A stretch of DNA of 64,000 nt from Anopheles merus (GCF_017562075.2 NC_054083.1:3480273-3544272); one strand, 5' to 3'; counted from the first letter of the stretch, positions 44,040-55,639 are shown. Program-made: numbers and translations. Notes: generated by a model from the letters alone, not told the origin.

Positions 44040-44440
44040 TCATGCCCACTTCTTTGATGGCTTTTCAATATCCTTCGCATGAAATCCGTTGGGTGCATAC
44101 GAGGTGAATCGGATTTGTGTGTCTTCGGACAGCTTGGAACACTCCTGAAGAACACTGATAACATCGATTATTCGTAATGTTAAACGGTTAATTTTATCTA
44201 ATTAGTTATTTAATTTCAGCTTAACGAAAAATTACAAATACAACAACTTTAATTAACATACCTTCCTGCGGAGGCGAAATAGCTGCACGTATCTAACCTC
44301 CAATCGTTTTCTCCTAGTAAACGATCAGGACACCCAAAAATATGGAAAACTAGATGGGTACAACCGAACATTAGACGGATACGTATAAATATTTCTAATT
44401 TATAACACTTTAGCACACATTTTTGCTTCACACTAAGCAC
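44040..44440 (-). pseudogene. Possible two-exon gene fragment on the minus strand, unknown family
   Basis: A minus-strand frame through 44440-44262 (containing HIFGCPDRLLGENDWRLD) meets a splice-like donor GTATGT at 44261. A 107-bp AT-rich intron ends TTATCAG at 44155, and the second part 44154-44040 continues in phase to a TGA. Both parts have ordinary globular-protein composition, and the second includes FTSYAPNGFHAKDIEK. A further open piece (about 43970-43850) follows a second donor-like GTAAGG but needs a different frame, so the gene may be broken there. I do not recognise the protein. It could be a host gene fragment or a transposase exon. Confidence 0.3.
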
Positions 44441-45049
44441 AACAAACTGACATAGGAAGCTTCAATATTTCAACGCTTCAATATTCGTCAACAGCACACA
44501 AGTGAATAGCACCATTGGTCATTACTTTTAAGTTCTCATTACAAACTCTAACACTGAACATATGCAACTAAAATACATGTTTATTTTAAAGACGCTTCTG
44601 CATCAAACTCTTTCACATTGTAAACATAACCTCGATCCATCTTCGCTGCCTAAAATTACACACACTGTACGTCGTCACATGCCGTTTGGTGCTGTTGCAC
44701 GTACACAGTTGCAGTTCATCAGCGCTCGTCCGTGTTTCTTCCTGTTCTTCCATGTGTTTCAACACCCCTCGCCCTAGTATGAAACGTCAATTGCCTGCCG
44801 GGAATCTCCATTGCCTCGGCCATTTAGGGGCCGCGTTGATGATCCCGTCGATTGAGGGGCCCCTTCCATTTGGTGTTGTCAACCCAATATACCCCCATTT
44901 TCCCCCCGGGGGTTATGTTTACAATCAGATTTATTATTACTACCAGACCTATCAGAAGCATATTTATTTTATTTATCAGAAGCATTTTACTATCAGAAGC
45001 AGAAAACATGTTCCTTTTTAACATTTGCAATATGTTTACCTTAGTTGGA
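44441..45049. other. Unassigned stretch
   Basis: GTCAATTGCCTGCCGGG at about 44787-44803 repeats the inner-end motif of the large inverted repeat. Near 44824-44863 there are GGGGCC/GGGGCCCC blocks like those at 32895-32972. No gene seen. Confidence 0.4.
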
Positions 45050-45460
45050 AGCGCAGAACGCTGCGATACATGCCCACAGATCAAAACAATATCATTTCAT
45101 CATCGTTGGCCCAAAGCGTTGGATCAAATGCATTGAACGCTACGCACGAGTTGGGTAAAGCGAAAATCCGTTACAAGAGATGCCTCACGCAAGCTACATG
45201 CACATACGACATTAAAAGGCTCCGAAACCGATCTCAACACAACGGTTCGTAGCCGTAGAAATTAGCAAGAAAAATTGGCTGACACCAAGTGCGCTCTTTT
45301 TATCTGTTGAGGTTTCATTCAAGAATCGATTCCGATGTCGATGTGCGCGCTTTTCAATTTGGCCTGTGTCTATGTTATCACGCAAAAACTAAGAACTCGT
45401 GCCTCGGCTAACCTTTGGGGCCCCAAGTAAAATTGTGGACTGGACGAAGTGATGGTGGAA
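45050..45460. repeat. Diverged third copy of the 0.85-kb repeat
   Basis: Shares GCAGAACGCTGCGATAC, the GGTTCGTAGCC hairpin arm, GAAATTAGCAAGAAAAATTG and GAGGTTTCATTC in the same order as 32270-32480 and 33070-33290. Confidence 0.55.
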
Positions 45461-45560
45461 AGGCAAGCTGTTGAGAGTTTGGGTCAAATTTGGAAGGATC
45501 GACGGAAAGGAAATATCAATATGACTGATCGCGTAAAATTTGAACTAATTAAGCTGTCGG

Positions 45561-45595
45561 CAGCGGTCGGCAAAGTCCGGTCCGCCACAATATGC
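45561..45595. repeat. Stray hAT-like terminal sequence
   Basis: CAGCGGTCGGCAAAGTCCGG matches the inverted right end of the element at 47638-49354. A partner end was not found, so this is a fragment. Confidence 0.45.
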
Positions 45596-46219
45596 TGTCA
45601 GGCCCGAGAAAAAATTTGCGCGATTTTGAAAGATAGGAAGATCCTATTCATTGAATATAATTGAACATATTTTAATATGACAATAACATGGATTGTCAGA
45701 ACAATCAATGTGGTTAAATTTATCGAGAAATTTGAAAATAGAAACGAATAATTCCATAAAACCCTGACTGTTGATTTTACGAGAACACACTATTGCTTTA
45801 TTGCACTTGCATCCTTACATCGATTTTCTAGGAGCTTTTTTTTTTTAAAGAAATGCGCTATCAATTTGTCTGACCTGGCCTTACTTGTCCGTGGCCTCAT
45901 AATAGTACTGAACGATTGTGCGTTTGTCTCGATAATTTTTCAGCTGTTAAGGTTTTTGTACCATCTTCAGATATATCCTGAAAAAAATTTGCAACATGGA
46001 AGGAAGGGTACATTAAGAAGCGATATTGCGATTTTGTTTAATTGTTTGGAACTTTTTATGACTTTTGCAAACTATGCTGCTGACTTGAAGAATCTTTACA
46101 ATCAATTTTAGTAATTGTAAGTTAATAAAATGAATTTGAAACTTGCTTGAATGATATAATACTTTAAGAAAAACAACAATATAACCAATCGTATTGTTTA
46201 ATATCATAAACCAGTTATT
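45596..46219. other. AT-rich DNA, no gene recognised
   Basis: Short ORFs only, with no element ends apart from the hAT-like fragment just upstream. Confidence 0.4.
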
Positions 46220-47552
46220 TTGTGTATGCATTTTGTGGGTGCATAACCATTTTTATCATTATCTGGACCTGGTGCTCTCCAACTCTGCTGCTGCTGCTTG
46301 TTGTTCTGTGTATCCTGCTTCGTCACTGCCCCAGGATGCCCACCATCCTGCTCTAGAAATTGCGTTACCGTCTTTTTTATTTATCGGGTTAGGAATGTAT
46401 TGCCTTCTGCTCCTAATTCATTGAGTGTTCGTTATAATTTTCGTCTCACAGACTATCGTAAACTTAGTTCTATTCTATCTCGTTCCGACTGGTATTTCTG
46501 CTGGCGATGTGTTAGGGTACAAAGAGGGTGAAATACGTTGCCTGATGAAATGGTACTTGATTCTCTAACTGCTTCTACTCCTGTTGAGATTTGTGAACTC
46601 TTCTCTGCTCATTTTTCCCAAATGTTTGAGCCACCGGTTAGTGACCCTAACCTTATCGAGGGTGGGCTACTCTACACGCCAGAGAACTTAATTCTCCTCT
46701 CTGATATTTCGGTTAGTTCTGAAACAGTTGTACAGGTATTATTTGGGTTGAAACGTTCTTTTACTCCTGGTCCAGATGGCATTCCTGCCTCAGTTTTAAT
46801 AAACTGTAAGGATGTGCTTGCTCCACACCTTGCTAAAATTTTCAACCTTTCACTTTCTCTCGGGGTCTTTCCTGCTCTTTGGAAATCCTGTTGGCTTTTT
46901 CCGGTGCACAAAAAGGGATGCCGTAGCATTGTCTCTAATTATCGTGGAATAACCCAAACATGTGCCACAGCCAAAACTTTTGAGCTATGTATCTTTTCAA
47001 CCATATTTCATAGTTGTAGTTCAGCTATTAGCCCTAAACAGCATGGGTTTATGCCTGGTAGGTCTACCTCAACTAATCTAATGTCTTTTGTGTCCAATAT
47101 TTTTAGATCTTTTGAGGTTGGTACCCAACTTGATGCAATATACACTGACTTTCATGCTGCATTTGATAGCTTACCTCACTCTTTATTATTAGCTAAATTA
47201 TCTAAGCTTGGTTTTGGTGATGGCATTATTAGCTGGCTGTCCTCATACTTAAGTAATCGATCTTGCAGGGTTAAAACTGGGTCGTACTTATCTGAGGAGT
47301 TTTTTTGTACGTAAGGTGTTCCTTAGGGTTGTGTGCTAAGTCCTCTTCTGTTTTTTTTGTTCATCAATGATGTTTGTAATGTTTTGCCTTTTTTTCTTTA
47401 ATTTTTTTTGCTAGGTCAAGACTAGTTTAGTAAGGCTTAGTTTTTCATGAATTATTTTGTTTATTTGTTAGGGTTTATTTAGTTTTAAGTCTGCTTTATT
47501 TAGCCTTGATGGCGGATATTGAATTAATAAATGAAATGAAATGAAATGAAAT
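46220..47552 (+). mobile_element. 5'-truncated, internally deleted Jockey/CR1-like LINE
   Basis: The left end is the tail of the endonuclease (LDLVL near 46262, then a HHPAL motif near 46346), followed by part of the reverse transcriptase and a 3' tail of AAATG repeats (about 47526-47552). The RT stops near 47390, just past its mid region, and jumps to 3' UTR, so the YADD block and everything after it are missing. Confidence 0.7.
46538..47314 (+). pseudogene. Partial LINE reverse transcriptase
   Basis: 258 codons covering the front of RT: the conserved TPGPDGIPASVL block, the YRGIT motif, GFMPGRSTSTN and the first catalytic region (DFHAAFDSLPH). TAA at 47312 is followed by more RT (GVP, a second stop, then GCVLSPLLFF) with nonsense codons. 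The conserved (Y/F)ADD motif is absent. It starts inside the original ORF, so no genuine start codon exists. Clade placement between Jockey and CR1 is uncertain. Confidence 0.75.
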
Positions 47553-47637
47553 TAATTGTAATAATATAATAATGTATGTGTAAAAAATGCATTCTCCTGG
47601 CCCTCAACGCTCGATTTAGAAAGCAGCTGATCTAAAG

Positions 47638-49354
47638 CAGTGGTCCCCAACCTGTGGTCCGCGGATCAATTGAGACAAACATACTGCAATACAGGGTATT
47701 TCCAGTTACTTTCGAATGAAAATATTGTTTTTCCCGCGTGCAAGAAGTTATCGCTCTGACCGATTGAAAATGAAGTGGCCGTAATTCGAAGCAAGACGGT
47801 ACTTCAGTATTCATTGTAAAGGTAAACACCAACGTAAAAGCAAAATTTTGTTTTCATGTTATGCTCACGATGACGATTTTAAATCAAATCGTCCGTACTA
47901 TGAAACACGAGCCGGAAACTGTAAAATAGGAAAGAAAATATCGTTTAGAACCATCGTTCTTGTCAATAAAAATCAAACGTAACTGGCTTAGCGAAAACGA
48001 TAACTTTCAGACATACAACTCGGAACTAAAAGAGCGAAACTTCTTTTGAGTATAAATAAAACCAACTCCGATCATGGCAGGTCAGATTTGTTCTGATTGT
48101 CAGGATAAGACCAAGCCCATCCATCATCTATCGACTTCTCATTTAAGGAGTTTACTTATGTCCTCCTACCCAAGGTAAGCCCTCTAAACGTCAACGTCCT
48201 AAAGGTTTTTATGATCGCCTAGACGATCATACGAGACGAGACGAGTGTCGAAAGTCCGCTTCCAAACGGTATCCACAGTACCCAAAAATCGAACATACCA
48301 CAAAGCCTTTCTAATATTACTGATTGTTCAGTAATTGATATCGATAAAAAAGTGGCGAAAAAAAGTATTTAAATTGTAGTTTTTATTGATGTGCAGGGTG
48401 GCAGTCCGTTTTGCTGAAGTTCATCTCTGTTTCATAAAGTTTTATACAGATGTGAACTATATTTTGGCGAAACAAGTTTGATGATTTGGTATGCACTCAC
48501 GGTTATCACGAAATTTCAGCAAGAACAACAAAGTGGTGTGAAGATTTTTTTCAACGAAAACATAAATCCCGCAAGCCAAATACGCACCAAAAATTTTATC
48601 GGGGTGTCTGTAAGCGGTTATCAAATCAAATTTTTGTTCATCACGATCAAGCGGGCATCGAATTATGTTTTCTTTTGAGGCTCAGACTGACTTACATGTC
48701 GTTTTGACAGAATAAATAGCTGCATTTTCAGTAATTTGTTTTACTGATATTCAGTGAAACGACAAAACCATGTATTACTCAATAGCTTTCAGTAAAAAAT
48801 GCAACTGCAGCTAACTTAGAAAATTTGCAGATTATGATTCGTACACCATTCCGCCCCCCCCCCCCGTCGATGGATTTGGTGAAGGGGCCCCATCTACCAT
48901 AACGCTTACGGCCTCGGAGAGGCTTGACCCGCCACTGAGTCGCAAACAATGACGCTAAAACTCATTGCGTTCATATTTGGTGAATTTCAGTAGAATTTCG
49001 ACATGACACCCTAGTCCGCAAACTGGTACAACATCCGTTGGTACAACAACATGTTAAGAAATTATCTCTCCTAGTTTTTTCCCACAGCCAGCCGAAAAAA
49101 GGCATATTTTCTTGTAAACGTTACGGAGATATTGATCAGGAGTTCGAACATACCGAACGATCCGTCATTCCATAGTATTTTAATTAAAGTTGAAAGAGTA
49201 TGATGGTATAAAAAGTTATTCTAAAAGATATTCAGTAATTTGTAAACGAATAGTTTCTCAACATCTTTCAAAATCAGTCAAAACCTTTCGCGGGACGGAT
49301 TGAATGTTGCGGCGGGCCGCATTTGGGCCGCGGGCCGGACTTTGCCGACCGCTG
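47638..49354. mobile_element. hAT-like non-autonomous element, about 1.7 kb
   Basis: The left end is CAGTGGTCCCCAACCTGTGG and the right end inverted is CAGCGGTCGGCAAAGTCCGG, followed by the GGCCCGCGG-rich block common in hAT elements. TAAAG immediately outside the left is mirrored by CTTTA at the right. No 8-bp duplication was found, so the two ends may come from different copies. A poly-C run lies at about 48856. No transposase seen. Confidence 0.5.
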
Positions 49355-49361
49355 CTTTAAC

Positions 49362-49732
49362 TCATTCACTTACATCACAGCATAACTTCGGCAATATTAT
49401 AAATATATGAACTGTGCACTGACCAGCGAAATGAGAGAGTCCATTCGCAAGTAAACAAACACACGCGTCCACATCTTACACAAATATGTTTCACAACAAA
49501 TGAACTTAAACACACAAGTTTTATTGCTTCCTTTGCACAATTAAACACATTTTTGGGTGATACATGTTGAGCAAATGAATTACCCGTGCATACAAAACTG
49601 ACTTTACCAAACATTGAAGAGGCCGCGTCTGTAAATGTATGGTTTAACGCATCAATCTGACAGTTTTTTGGCTTTGTTGATGCAAGTGGATTTTTAGTAC
49701 AGGAAATTGGTGGCGATTTCGGTATCTTGGTT
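49362..49732 (-). repeat. About 380-bp dispersed repeat, inverted copy
   Basis: Reverse-complement match to 13615-13994 and 25361-25740, more diverged than those two are from each other. It directly adjoins the 3' end of an RTE fragment. Confidence 0.7.
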
Positions 49733-49737
49733 CTCTC

Positions 49738-50758
49738 TCTCTCTTGTTCAGCTGCTCATGTTAGAGCACGTCGATGAGACATGGTCTAGTCAACAATATA
49801 TCTCCAGGATGCTCGGTCCCTGGCTGCAGCCTCCCATCCATGCAGACACCCGATCTCCGTCAGGTCTCGCTTCACCTGGTCCTGCCATCGAGTTCGCTGT
49901 GCTCCCCTGCGCCTTATGCCGAACTGGAGATCGCACCACGAACACCTTCTTGGTGGGGCATGAGTCCGGCATCCTCATGACATGTCCCAGCCATCGTATC
50001 CTGCCAGCCTTCGCCACCGTCAGGATGCTCGGTTCGCCGTACAGCTCAGCAAGCTCGTGGTTCATCCTTCTCCTCCACGCTCCATGCTCGAACACACGGC
50101 CAAAGATGGTCCGAAGGATGCGTCGCTCAAACACGCCCAGAGTGTTTGCATCCTCCGCTCGGATGGTCCAGGACTCGTGTCCATAGAGGACCACCGGGCG
50201 AATCAATGTGCGATATATCTCACATTTCGTGCGGGCTTGAAATCATCTGGATCTCAGCAGTCGGTGAAGCCTATAGTTTGCCCAATTCCTCTGAACAATG
50301 CGTCTCGGGATTTCGCAGCTGATGTCGTTGTCCGAAGTAACGACCGTCCCGAGATAGCAAAACTCCTTTATTACCTCGAGACTGTCACCGTCCACGAATG
50401 CCCTACTTCCCAGATGGTCTGAGTCACCGGCAAGCAGGTACTTCGTCTTCGTCGCATTGATTCTCAATCCAATTCTTGCTGCTTCGCGTTTGAGTCGGGT
50501 GTACGCCACACACACCTTCGCTGTTGTCCTGCCGATGATGTCGATGTCATCCGCGAAGCCAAGAAATTGGAGAGATCGGTAGAGAATCGTGCCACGAATG
50601 TCGTTGTCTAGCCCCGCGCTTTGAATGACACCTTCCAGGACGATGTTGAAGAGCAGACAGGAGAGTCCGTCACCTTGCCGCAGACCCCTGTGAGATTCGA
50701 ACGATTCCCACGTCAAGTTCGATACTCTCACCTTGTGTGGTATATCACTTACACTCAC
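49738..50758 (-). pseudogene. 5'-truncated RTE-type LINE, C-terminal RT
   Basis: On the minus strand, 50758-50243 reads from the RLRQGDG block through the catalytic FADD and the following RT thumb region. A frameshift leads into 50206-49790 with RIRWLGHVMRMPD and the Cys-poor RTE tail. It resembles the intact RTE protein at 14868-18056 in architecture but is clearly a different, older family. The endonuclease and the front of RT are missing at the 50758 side, as expected for incomplete reverse transcription. Confidence 0.8.
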
Positions 50759-50759
50759 T

Positions 50760-51115
50760 TACATCACTTATATCACACATTCAGCTGGTATAAATTTAAA
50801 TTGGACTTTATTTTGTAATTGAAGCTTTATGTACGAATTAATGTTGTTGTAGCTGCTATTTGCAAATTTAGTAATTGTTAATTCGAAGGAGAATTTTGGA
50901 TAAAGTCTTGCGCGTTTCTTTCTGTTTTTTAAGCTACCAATAATTACCAATCTTGTAACGACAATTTGCCAGAGAAGAAGAGGACGAAAAAGCCTTTTAG
51001 TCATCTATTTATTAAATCTAAAATGCTAGTTATGTCAGCGTAAACAAGTTCAAAAATCAACAGATTTGTTCCGCCCTGCTTCGAACTGCTCGACTCCAGC
51101 AGTTGCTCTAACAGT
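50760..51115. other. AT-rich stretch, no gene recognised
   Basis: No element ends or coding similarity seen. Confidence 0.4.
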
Positions 51116-51656
51116 GGGGGCCTTTCCGTTTTAAGCTTGCAGGCTGAAATTTCAGCCTGTCAGCTTTTTGCATTGTATATCAGTTTTCGAGCAGCTATCT
51201 AAGAGGGTATAATATACAAGTGGCCTTATCCCAAGGTGTATGAATTTAGAAGACTGATTTTTATCACTTTTGTTTCTGAATGAAGATTTTAAGAGTGTTT
51301 TGTGTATTCGTCATGCCTTCAGAAAGCTTGAAAGTTTGAACAAAAGTTTTCACCCATCCTGTCAAAAAGCGATATTCAAATTTGGTTATAAAATATGCTA
51401 TGAGACCTCCTGAACTACATGCACTTTGATTCTGGATTCCATCACCAGATCTCTTTAATGCACCTTGGGATAAATGTAAACAAACCCGTGTTTTGGAGCA
51501 GGTACTCGAATCTAATTATAGCTTTGTGGCTAGAATAATCTAGACTGAAAATTGCAGGCTAGTTTTTTGTGTGGTTTTGTATGGAGTGTTTACATGCTTT
51601 CAGCCTCCAACTGTCAAACTCCATACAAAAAACTAACTAGAATCGTGAAGGCCCCC
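51116..51656 (+). mobile_element. GGGGCC MITE, 541 bp, independent copy
   Basis: The left end is GGGGGCCTTTCCGTTTTAAGC and the right end inverted GGGGGCCTTCACGATTCTAG, flanked by AGT on both sides (51113-51115 and 51657-51659). Opposite orientation to the copy at 19127-19661 and more diverged. Confidence 0.8.
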
Positions 51657-51887
51657 AGTAATTGTTTCTAATTCTAGAGGCGCCTGTGCTATCTTTAATT
51701 TGGACACTATTTTTTTATTTTTTCGAACGTGTTGTTTGCAGTGACACCATAGTGTTCCTTCATATCTTGTAATCTTTTTAAATATTGTTTGATCTTAGGT
51801 AAGATTCAAACGAGCATGTCGACTATTTTGAGGTAACGAAGGTAAATAATCGTGAAGGGGTATATTGAATAGTGAGTTTACTTTTTC

Positions 51888-51937
51888 TATATATGTATAT
51901 ATATATATATATATACATACATATATATATATATATA
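51888..51937. repeat. (AT)n microsatellite
   Basis: Alternating AT with ATAC interruptions. A second run is at about 52145-52225. Confidence 0.9.
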
Positions 51938-52142
51938 GGCCGGTCTGGTGGTACAGTCGTCAACTCGTACGACCTAACAACATGCCCGTCATGGGTTCAA
52001 GTCCCGAATAGACCGTGCCCCCATACGTAGGACTGACTATCCTGCTATGGTAACAATAAGTCACTGAAAGCCAAGCTCACTTCACTAGTGGGTACAGGCA
52101 GGCCTTGACCGACAGCGGTTGTTGTGCCAAAGAAGAAGAAGA

Positions 52143-52144
<2 letters not shown>
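51938..52144 (+). mobile_element. SINE200-like SINE in the gypsy LTR
   Basis: A-box-like GTGGTACAGTCGTCAACTCG and B-box-like GGTTCAAGTCC, ending in (GAA)n. Flanked on both sides by (AT)n, so the target duplication cannot be defined. Confidence 0.85.
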
Positions 52145-52192
<48 letters not shown>

Positions 52193-52453
52193 TTATTTAT
52201 ATATATAAATAAATAAATATATGTCTTTATATATATAATTACCAGATTACCATAGTTAGAAGCAAGATGACGAAGCTGTGAAGTATTTGACAGAGTAATA
52301 CAAACGCGTCTCACGGACTGCTCGAACTCGTTATGCTCGGAGGAATAACGTAGGCTGTCGTGCACTCGATCTCTCTCTTTGCGTTCAACCTTCACCCAGT
52401 ACGGTTCGATAATAAAGTGTGTTTAAAATAAATAAATTATAACGACTCATATT

Positions 52454-52471
52454 TGGCGCAGCCGGTAGTAG
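52454..52471 (+). promoter_or_regulatory. Primer binding site of the 17.6-like gypsy element
   Basis: TGGCGCAGCCGGTAG is close to the TGGCGCAGTCGGTAG primer site of the Drosophila 17.6/297 group, described there as pairing with a tRNA-Ser. Confidence 0.6.
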
Positions 52472-52672
52472 TCTGGTGTTAGTAAGATTAAAAAACAGTG
52501 CAAGTGTAGAGAAGTGAAAATCTCACAATAAGAGTATCCGGAATTTGTTCCGACCCATAGCGATCTTTAAAGCTACGGCGATTTGCGATACCGCCGTTTC
52601 TTATCACCCGGACGTTAACGACCTCACACACACAAGCGAACGGAACGGTAAGGTAAGCTTTTAACAGCACGT

Positions 52673-53690
52673 GTTAAGCGCTAACAAAAGTGAACAAAGA
52701 GCCGAGCAATTAACCTCTCCGCTCCTAATGTGGGGAAGCAATTCTGAAATAACTATTTCAGATAATTCAACGGAAGAATTATCGCAAAATTCATTAACTT
52801 TCGATCCTATTTCTATCGATATCGACATCGAAAATCTTTCATTGGAAAGCAAATTTCACTGCAGTACTCAATAAAATAGAAGGTCATGCAAAAGACGTTT
52901 TGTGTGTTAATGGCACTCCTTCTAATTTTAGTGAGGTTAAAGCTATTTTAATAGACGCCCTAAGAGACAAAAAAGAATTTTCACCTTATAATTGTCAATT
53001 ATGGCATAACCGCATGGAAGGAAGTGTTGAAGAATATTATAAAAAAACTAAACCGATAGTGTACAATATAAAATCTAGTGTTAAACAAAATGCAAAATAC
53101 AGCGCTCAATGGGACGTAATTAATGATTTTATAGATGAGTATATTTTTTTAGCCGGTCTCATGGTACAGTCGTCAACTCGTACGACTTAACAACATGCCC
53201 GTCATGGGTTCAAGCCCCAAATAGACCGTGCCGCCATACGTAGGACTGACTATCCTGCTATGGGGGGAAATCAATAAGTCACTGAAAGCCAACCCCACAA
53301 GTGTGTTGGCAGGCCTTGACCGGCATCGGTTGTTGAGCCAAAGAAGAAGAAGATATTTTAGCAACATGCAAAAGCGGATTACGCAAGCCCTATTTTGGCT
53401 AAGCACAAGCCGCTTGTCCTAAAAGCATCGAGGAAGCGCATGCTTTCTTGTGCACATTCACGTCTAACGAAAACAATAGAAACTTCAATACAGGAACTGG
53501 GTCATTTAAGGCAAATAATTTTTCAAACGATAAAATAACCAAAACACAATCATTAGCTATCAACAAACCTAATTCATATAAAATAGAACCAAGGAATAGT
53601 AAAATAGAACCGATGGAAGTCGAAACTACTAAGAGCAGGTTGACGAGAAATAATGCTTCTCTTTATAACAATGAGATTGTTACCAATTAG
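52673..53690 (+). pseudogene. Gypsy Gag, interrupted by a SINE and frameshifts
   Basis: The N-terminal piece (52673-52872) ends in a stop. From about 52870 the typical 17.6-type Gag is readable, including KIEGHAKDVL, ALRDKKEFSPYNCQLWHNRM and VEEYYKKTKPIVYNIK. At about 53150 a SINE interrupts it. Beyond the SINE the frame resumes with KSGLRK, AHAFLCTFTSNENNRN and a basic, Asn-rich C-terminus to about 53690. No zinc knuckle, as in the 17.6 group. Confidence 0.8.
53152..53349 (+). mobile_element. SINE200-like SINE in gypsy Gag
   Basis: Same head, boxes and (GAA)n tail as at 7778-7989. Flanked by ATATTTTTTTAGC (53141-53153) and ATATTTTAGC (53350-53359), a target duplication with T-run slippage. 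Removing it reconnects the Gag frame. Confidence 0.85.
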
Positions 53691-53716
53691 GAAGATGACG
53701 AATTATTGGTAAATTT

Positions 53717-54341
53717 TTGGGAGGCACAAGGGAACCTCATGAAAAAATAGTAAATTATATTCCTTATATAGAATGCAAAAATTTAAAATCTAGCATTATC
53801 ATAAAATTGCTTATTGACTCGGGAGCAAATAAAAACCTCCTGAGGCCCGGAATAATCAAAACTAATATGAAAACTAAATCATCCCAGATAAACAATATAA
53901 ATGGTTCTATTATCATAGAGAAAGAAGGAAAAGCAAATCTGATGGGGTTTGGCCTACCCCTGTAAAATTATCATGAAATTAAATTTCATAAATTTTTTGA
54001 TGGAATAATTGGAGCTGAGTTCATGGCACAAACTAAAGCTAAATTGGATTTTGAAAACGAGACAGTTTCTTTCGAAAACATTACTGTACCGTTCGTAAAA
54101 TATCATCCCTTAGACTATGTTTGCCATCATATCATAACCATTAGCACTTTAAGCAATGGTGACTGGTTTATTCCTTGTCATCTAAAATTAAGTGACGGAA
54201 TAATTATTGAACCAGGCTTATATAATTCAACGAATAAAAACTCTGTTATTAAAATAATGAGCAAATCATCCAGTAAACCAGACAATTTAGGAACATTTGG
54301 ATTAAATGTTAATAATTTTGAAACAATAACACCTATCCCAT
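53717..54341 (+). pseudogene. Gypsy protease region
   Basis: The retroviral-type aspartic protease motif LLIDSGANKN is at about 53810-53840, followed by the family-typical FFDGIIGAEFM segment (after a stop near 53963 that breaks the frame). The reading ends at the LINE insertion. Confidence 0.7.
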
Positions 54342-54727
54342 CATTCTGTCCCCAACCACGAAGCGAATCAGACGTGATCGATACGCGCTCCAAGTGGATG
54401 GATTTTTTGCCGGACAACAAGCCACTGACCTCGACCATACGCACTGCAAGGGAATACGTGCGAGAACGATCGGAAAGCGATCTGTGCTTAGTGTATAGTG
54501 CGTATAGTGTGTAGTGCGTAGAGTTGTGTGCAGCGCGTGTATACGCGCTGCGTGTGTACTGTTGTGTAGGTTTGTGAGTGTAAAGCGCATTCGTCGGACA
54601 GGTGCGTAGCGCTCGTTCGTCGTGTACTCTCGCTCTCGTGTGTCTATTTGTGGTAAGTGATCCTCTCTTGTTTACCTATCCTTTCTCGTCACACAGTTGG
54701 CTTTCTTTCTCTCGCTCCGACTCTCTC

Positions 54728-55639
54728 ATGGAGGCGGAGCCGATGGATGAATCGGAGGAGGGCTTTACTACAGTGAAGCGAAAAAGTTCTGATCCAGGAC
54801 AGAATGCGAAAAAAAGGCTAGTAACGAGCCCTTACCTTCAACGTCCCGTGATCAATTGATGGGTCAATCGTTGAAGGGGAATCCCAGATTCCGTGCGTAT
54901 CCCGCATCTTATAACGGGATACATGATGTATTTTTCATGCCGAAAAATAAACAGCTCGATGTAAGAGCAATTACGGCATCTGTTTATAAAAAATATCCTG
55001 GTGTCTTAGACATTATTCGCCCGCGTCCAAACAAGCTGCGGGTCACCGCAAAAGACCGGATGCAAGCCAATGCTATTGCAGCCGATCCGTCCTATACGGA
55101 GGATTACCGGGTATATATTCCCGGTGGATTGGTGGAAGTCGTCGGTGTCATTGATGACTTAGATTACCCCTTAGAGGATATCCTAAAGTACGAACAAGGG
55201 GCTTTTCTGCACCAATCTTCCCCTCGGGTAAAGGTCCTTGAAGTTAAAAAACTTTACGCTTCAAGTGCGGTCGATGGAAAGAAGGTGTTCCGTGAGACTT
55301 CCTCACTCCGGGTCACCTTCGAGGGTACAGTCCTGCCAAACACGCTGTACATTGAAGGACTCAGAGTGCCCATCCGTCGACCATTTGTGCAAAAAAAAAG
55401 CATGCTGCACAAAATGTAGCCAGATTTGACATTCAGAGCCTTACTGCACAAACTCCGTGAAGTGTGGCAAATGCAAGGGATCGCATTCAACATCCGAATG
55501 CAAGGCCGAAACCCAGAAATGCATTCACTGCAAGCAGGAATGGCACGAAATGTCGTTGTGTTCTGTGTACCGAAAAAAACAATCAGAACACAAACGAGCC
55601 GTCTTGCAGAATACAAGAGGAGGTACGCCGATGTTTTGA
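54728..55639 (+). pseudogene. I-clade LINE ORF1 (Gag-like, zinc knuckles), frameshifted
   Basis: An RNA-binding protein of the element particle. ATG at 54728 opens an acidic N-terminus (MEAEPMDESEEGF). A frameshift near 54855 leads into 54856-55419 with an RNA-recognition-like fold region and VPIRRPFVQK. A second frameshift near 55400 leads into a cysteine-rich tail: CTKC, CGKCKGSHSTSEC and CIHCKQEWHEMSLC, the three-knuckle pattern of I-type ORF1. Two small frameshifts are the only damage seen. Confidence 0.8.

Larger units (their letters stand above)
51740..52453 (+). repeat. Probable 5' LTR of the gypsy element, with SINE and AT microsatellites inside
   Basis: Starts AGTGACA, as in 17.6-family LTRs, and ends just before the primer site. 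About 507 bp without the SINE. AATAAA occurs near 52410. The left edge is inferred by analogy only because the 3' LTR is not in the window. Confidence 0.4.

Noticed and set aside
43841..44164. 107-codon minus-strand ORF as a single-exon gene
   Set aside because: The frame reads through a probable intron. The alternative spliced frame at 44440-44040 has better composition and splice signals, so only that was listed.
45449..45664. 71-codon ORF, Lys/Arg-rich
   Set aside because: It overlaps a hAT-like end sequence at 45561 and shows no known domain.
51938..52144. tRNA genes at the SINE heads
   Set aside because: A- and B-box-like blocks are present, but no cloverleaf forms and the copies have SINE bodies, GAA tails and target duplications.
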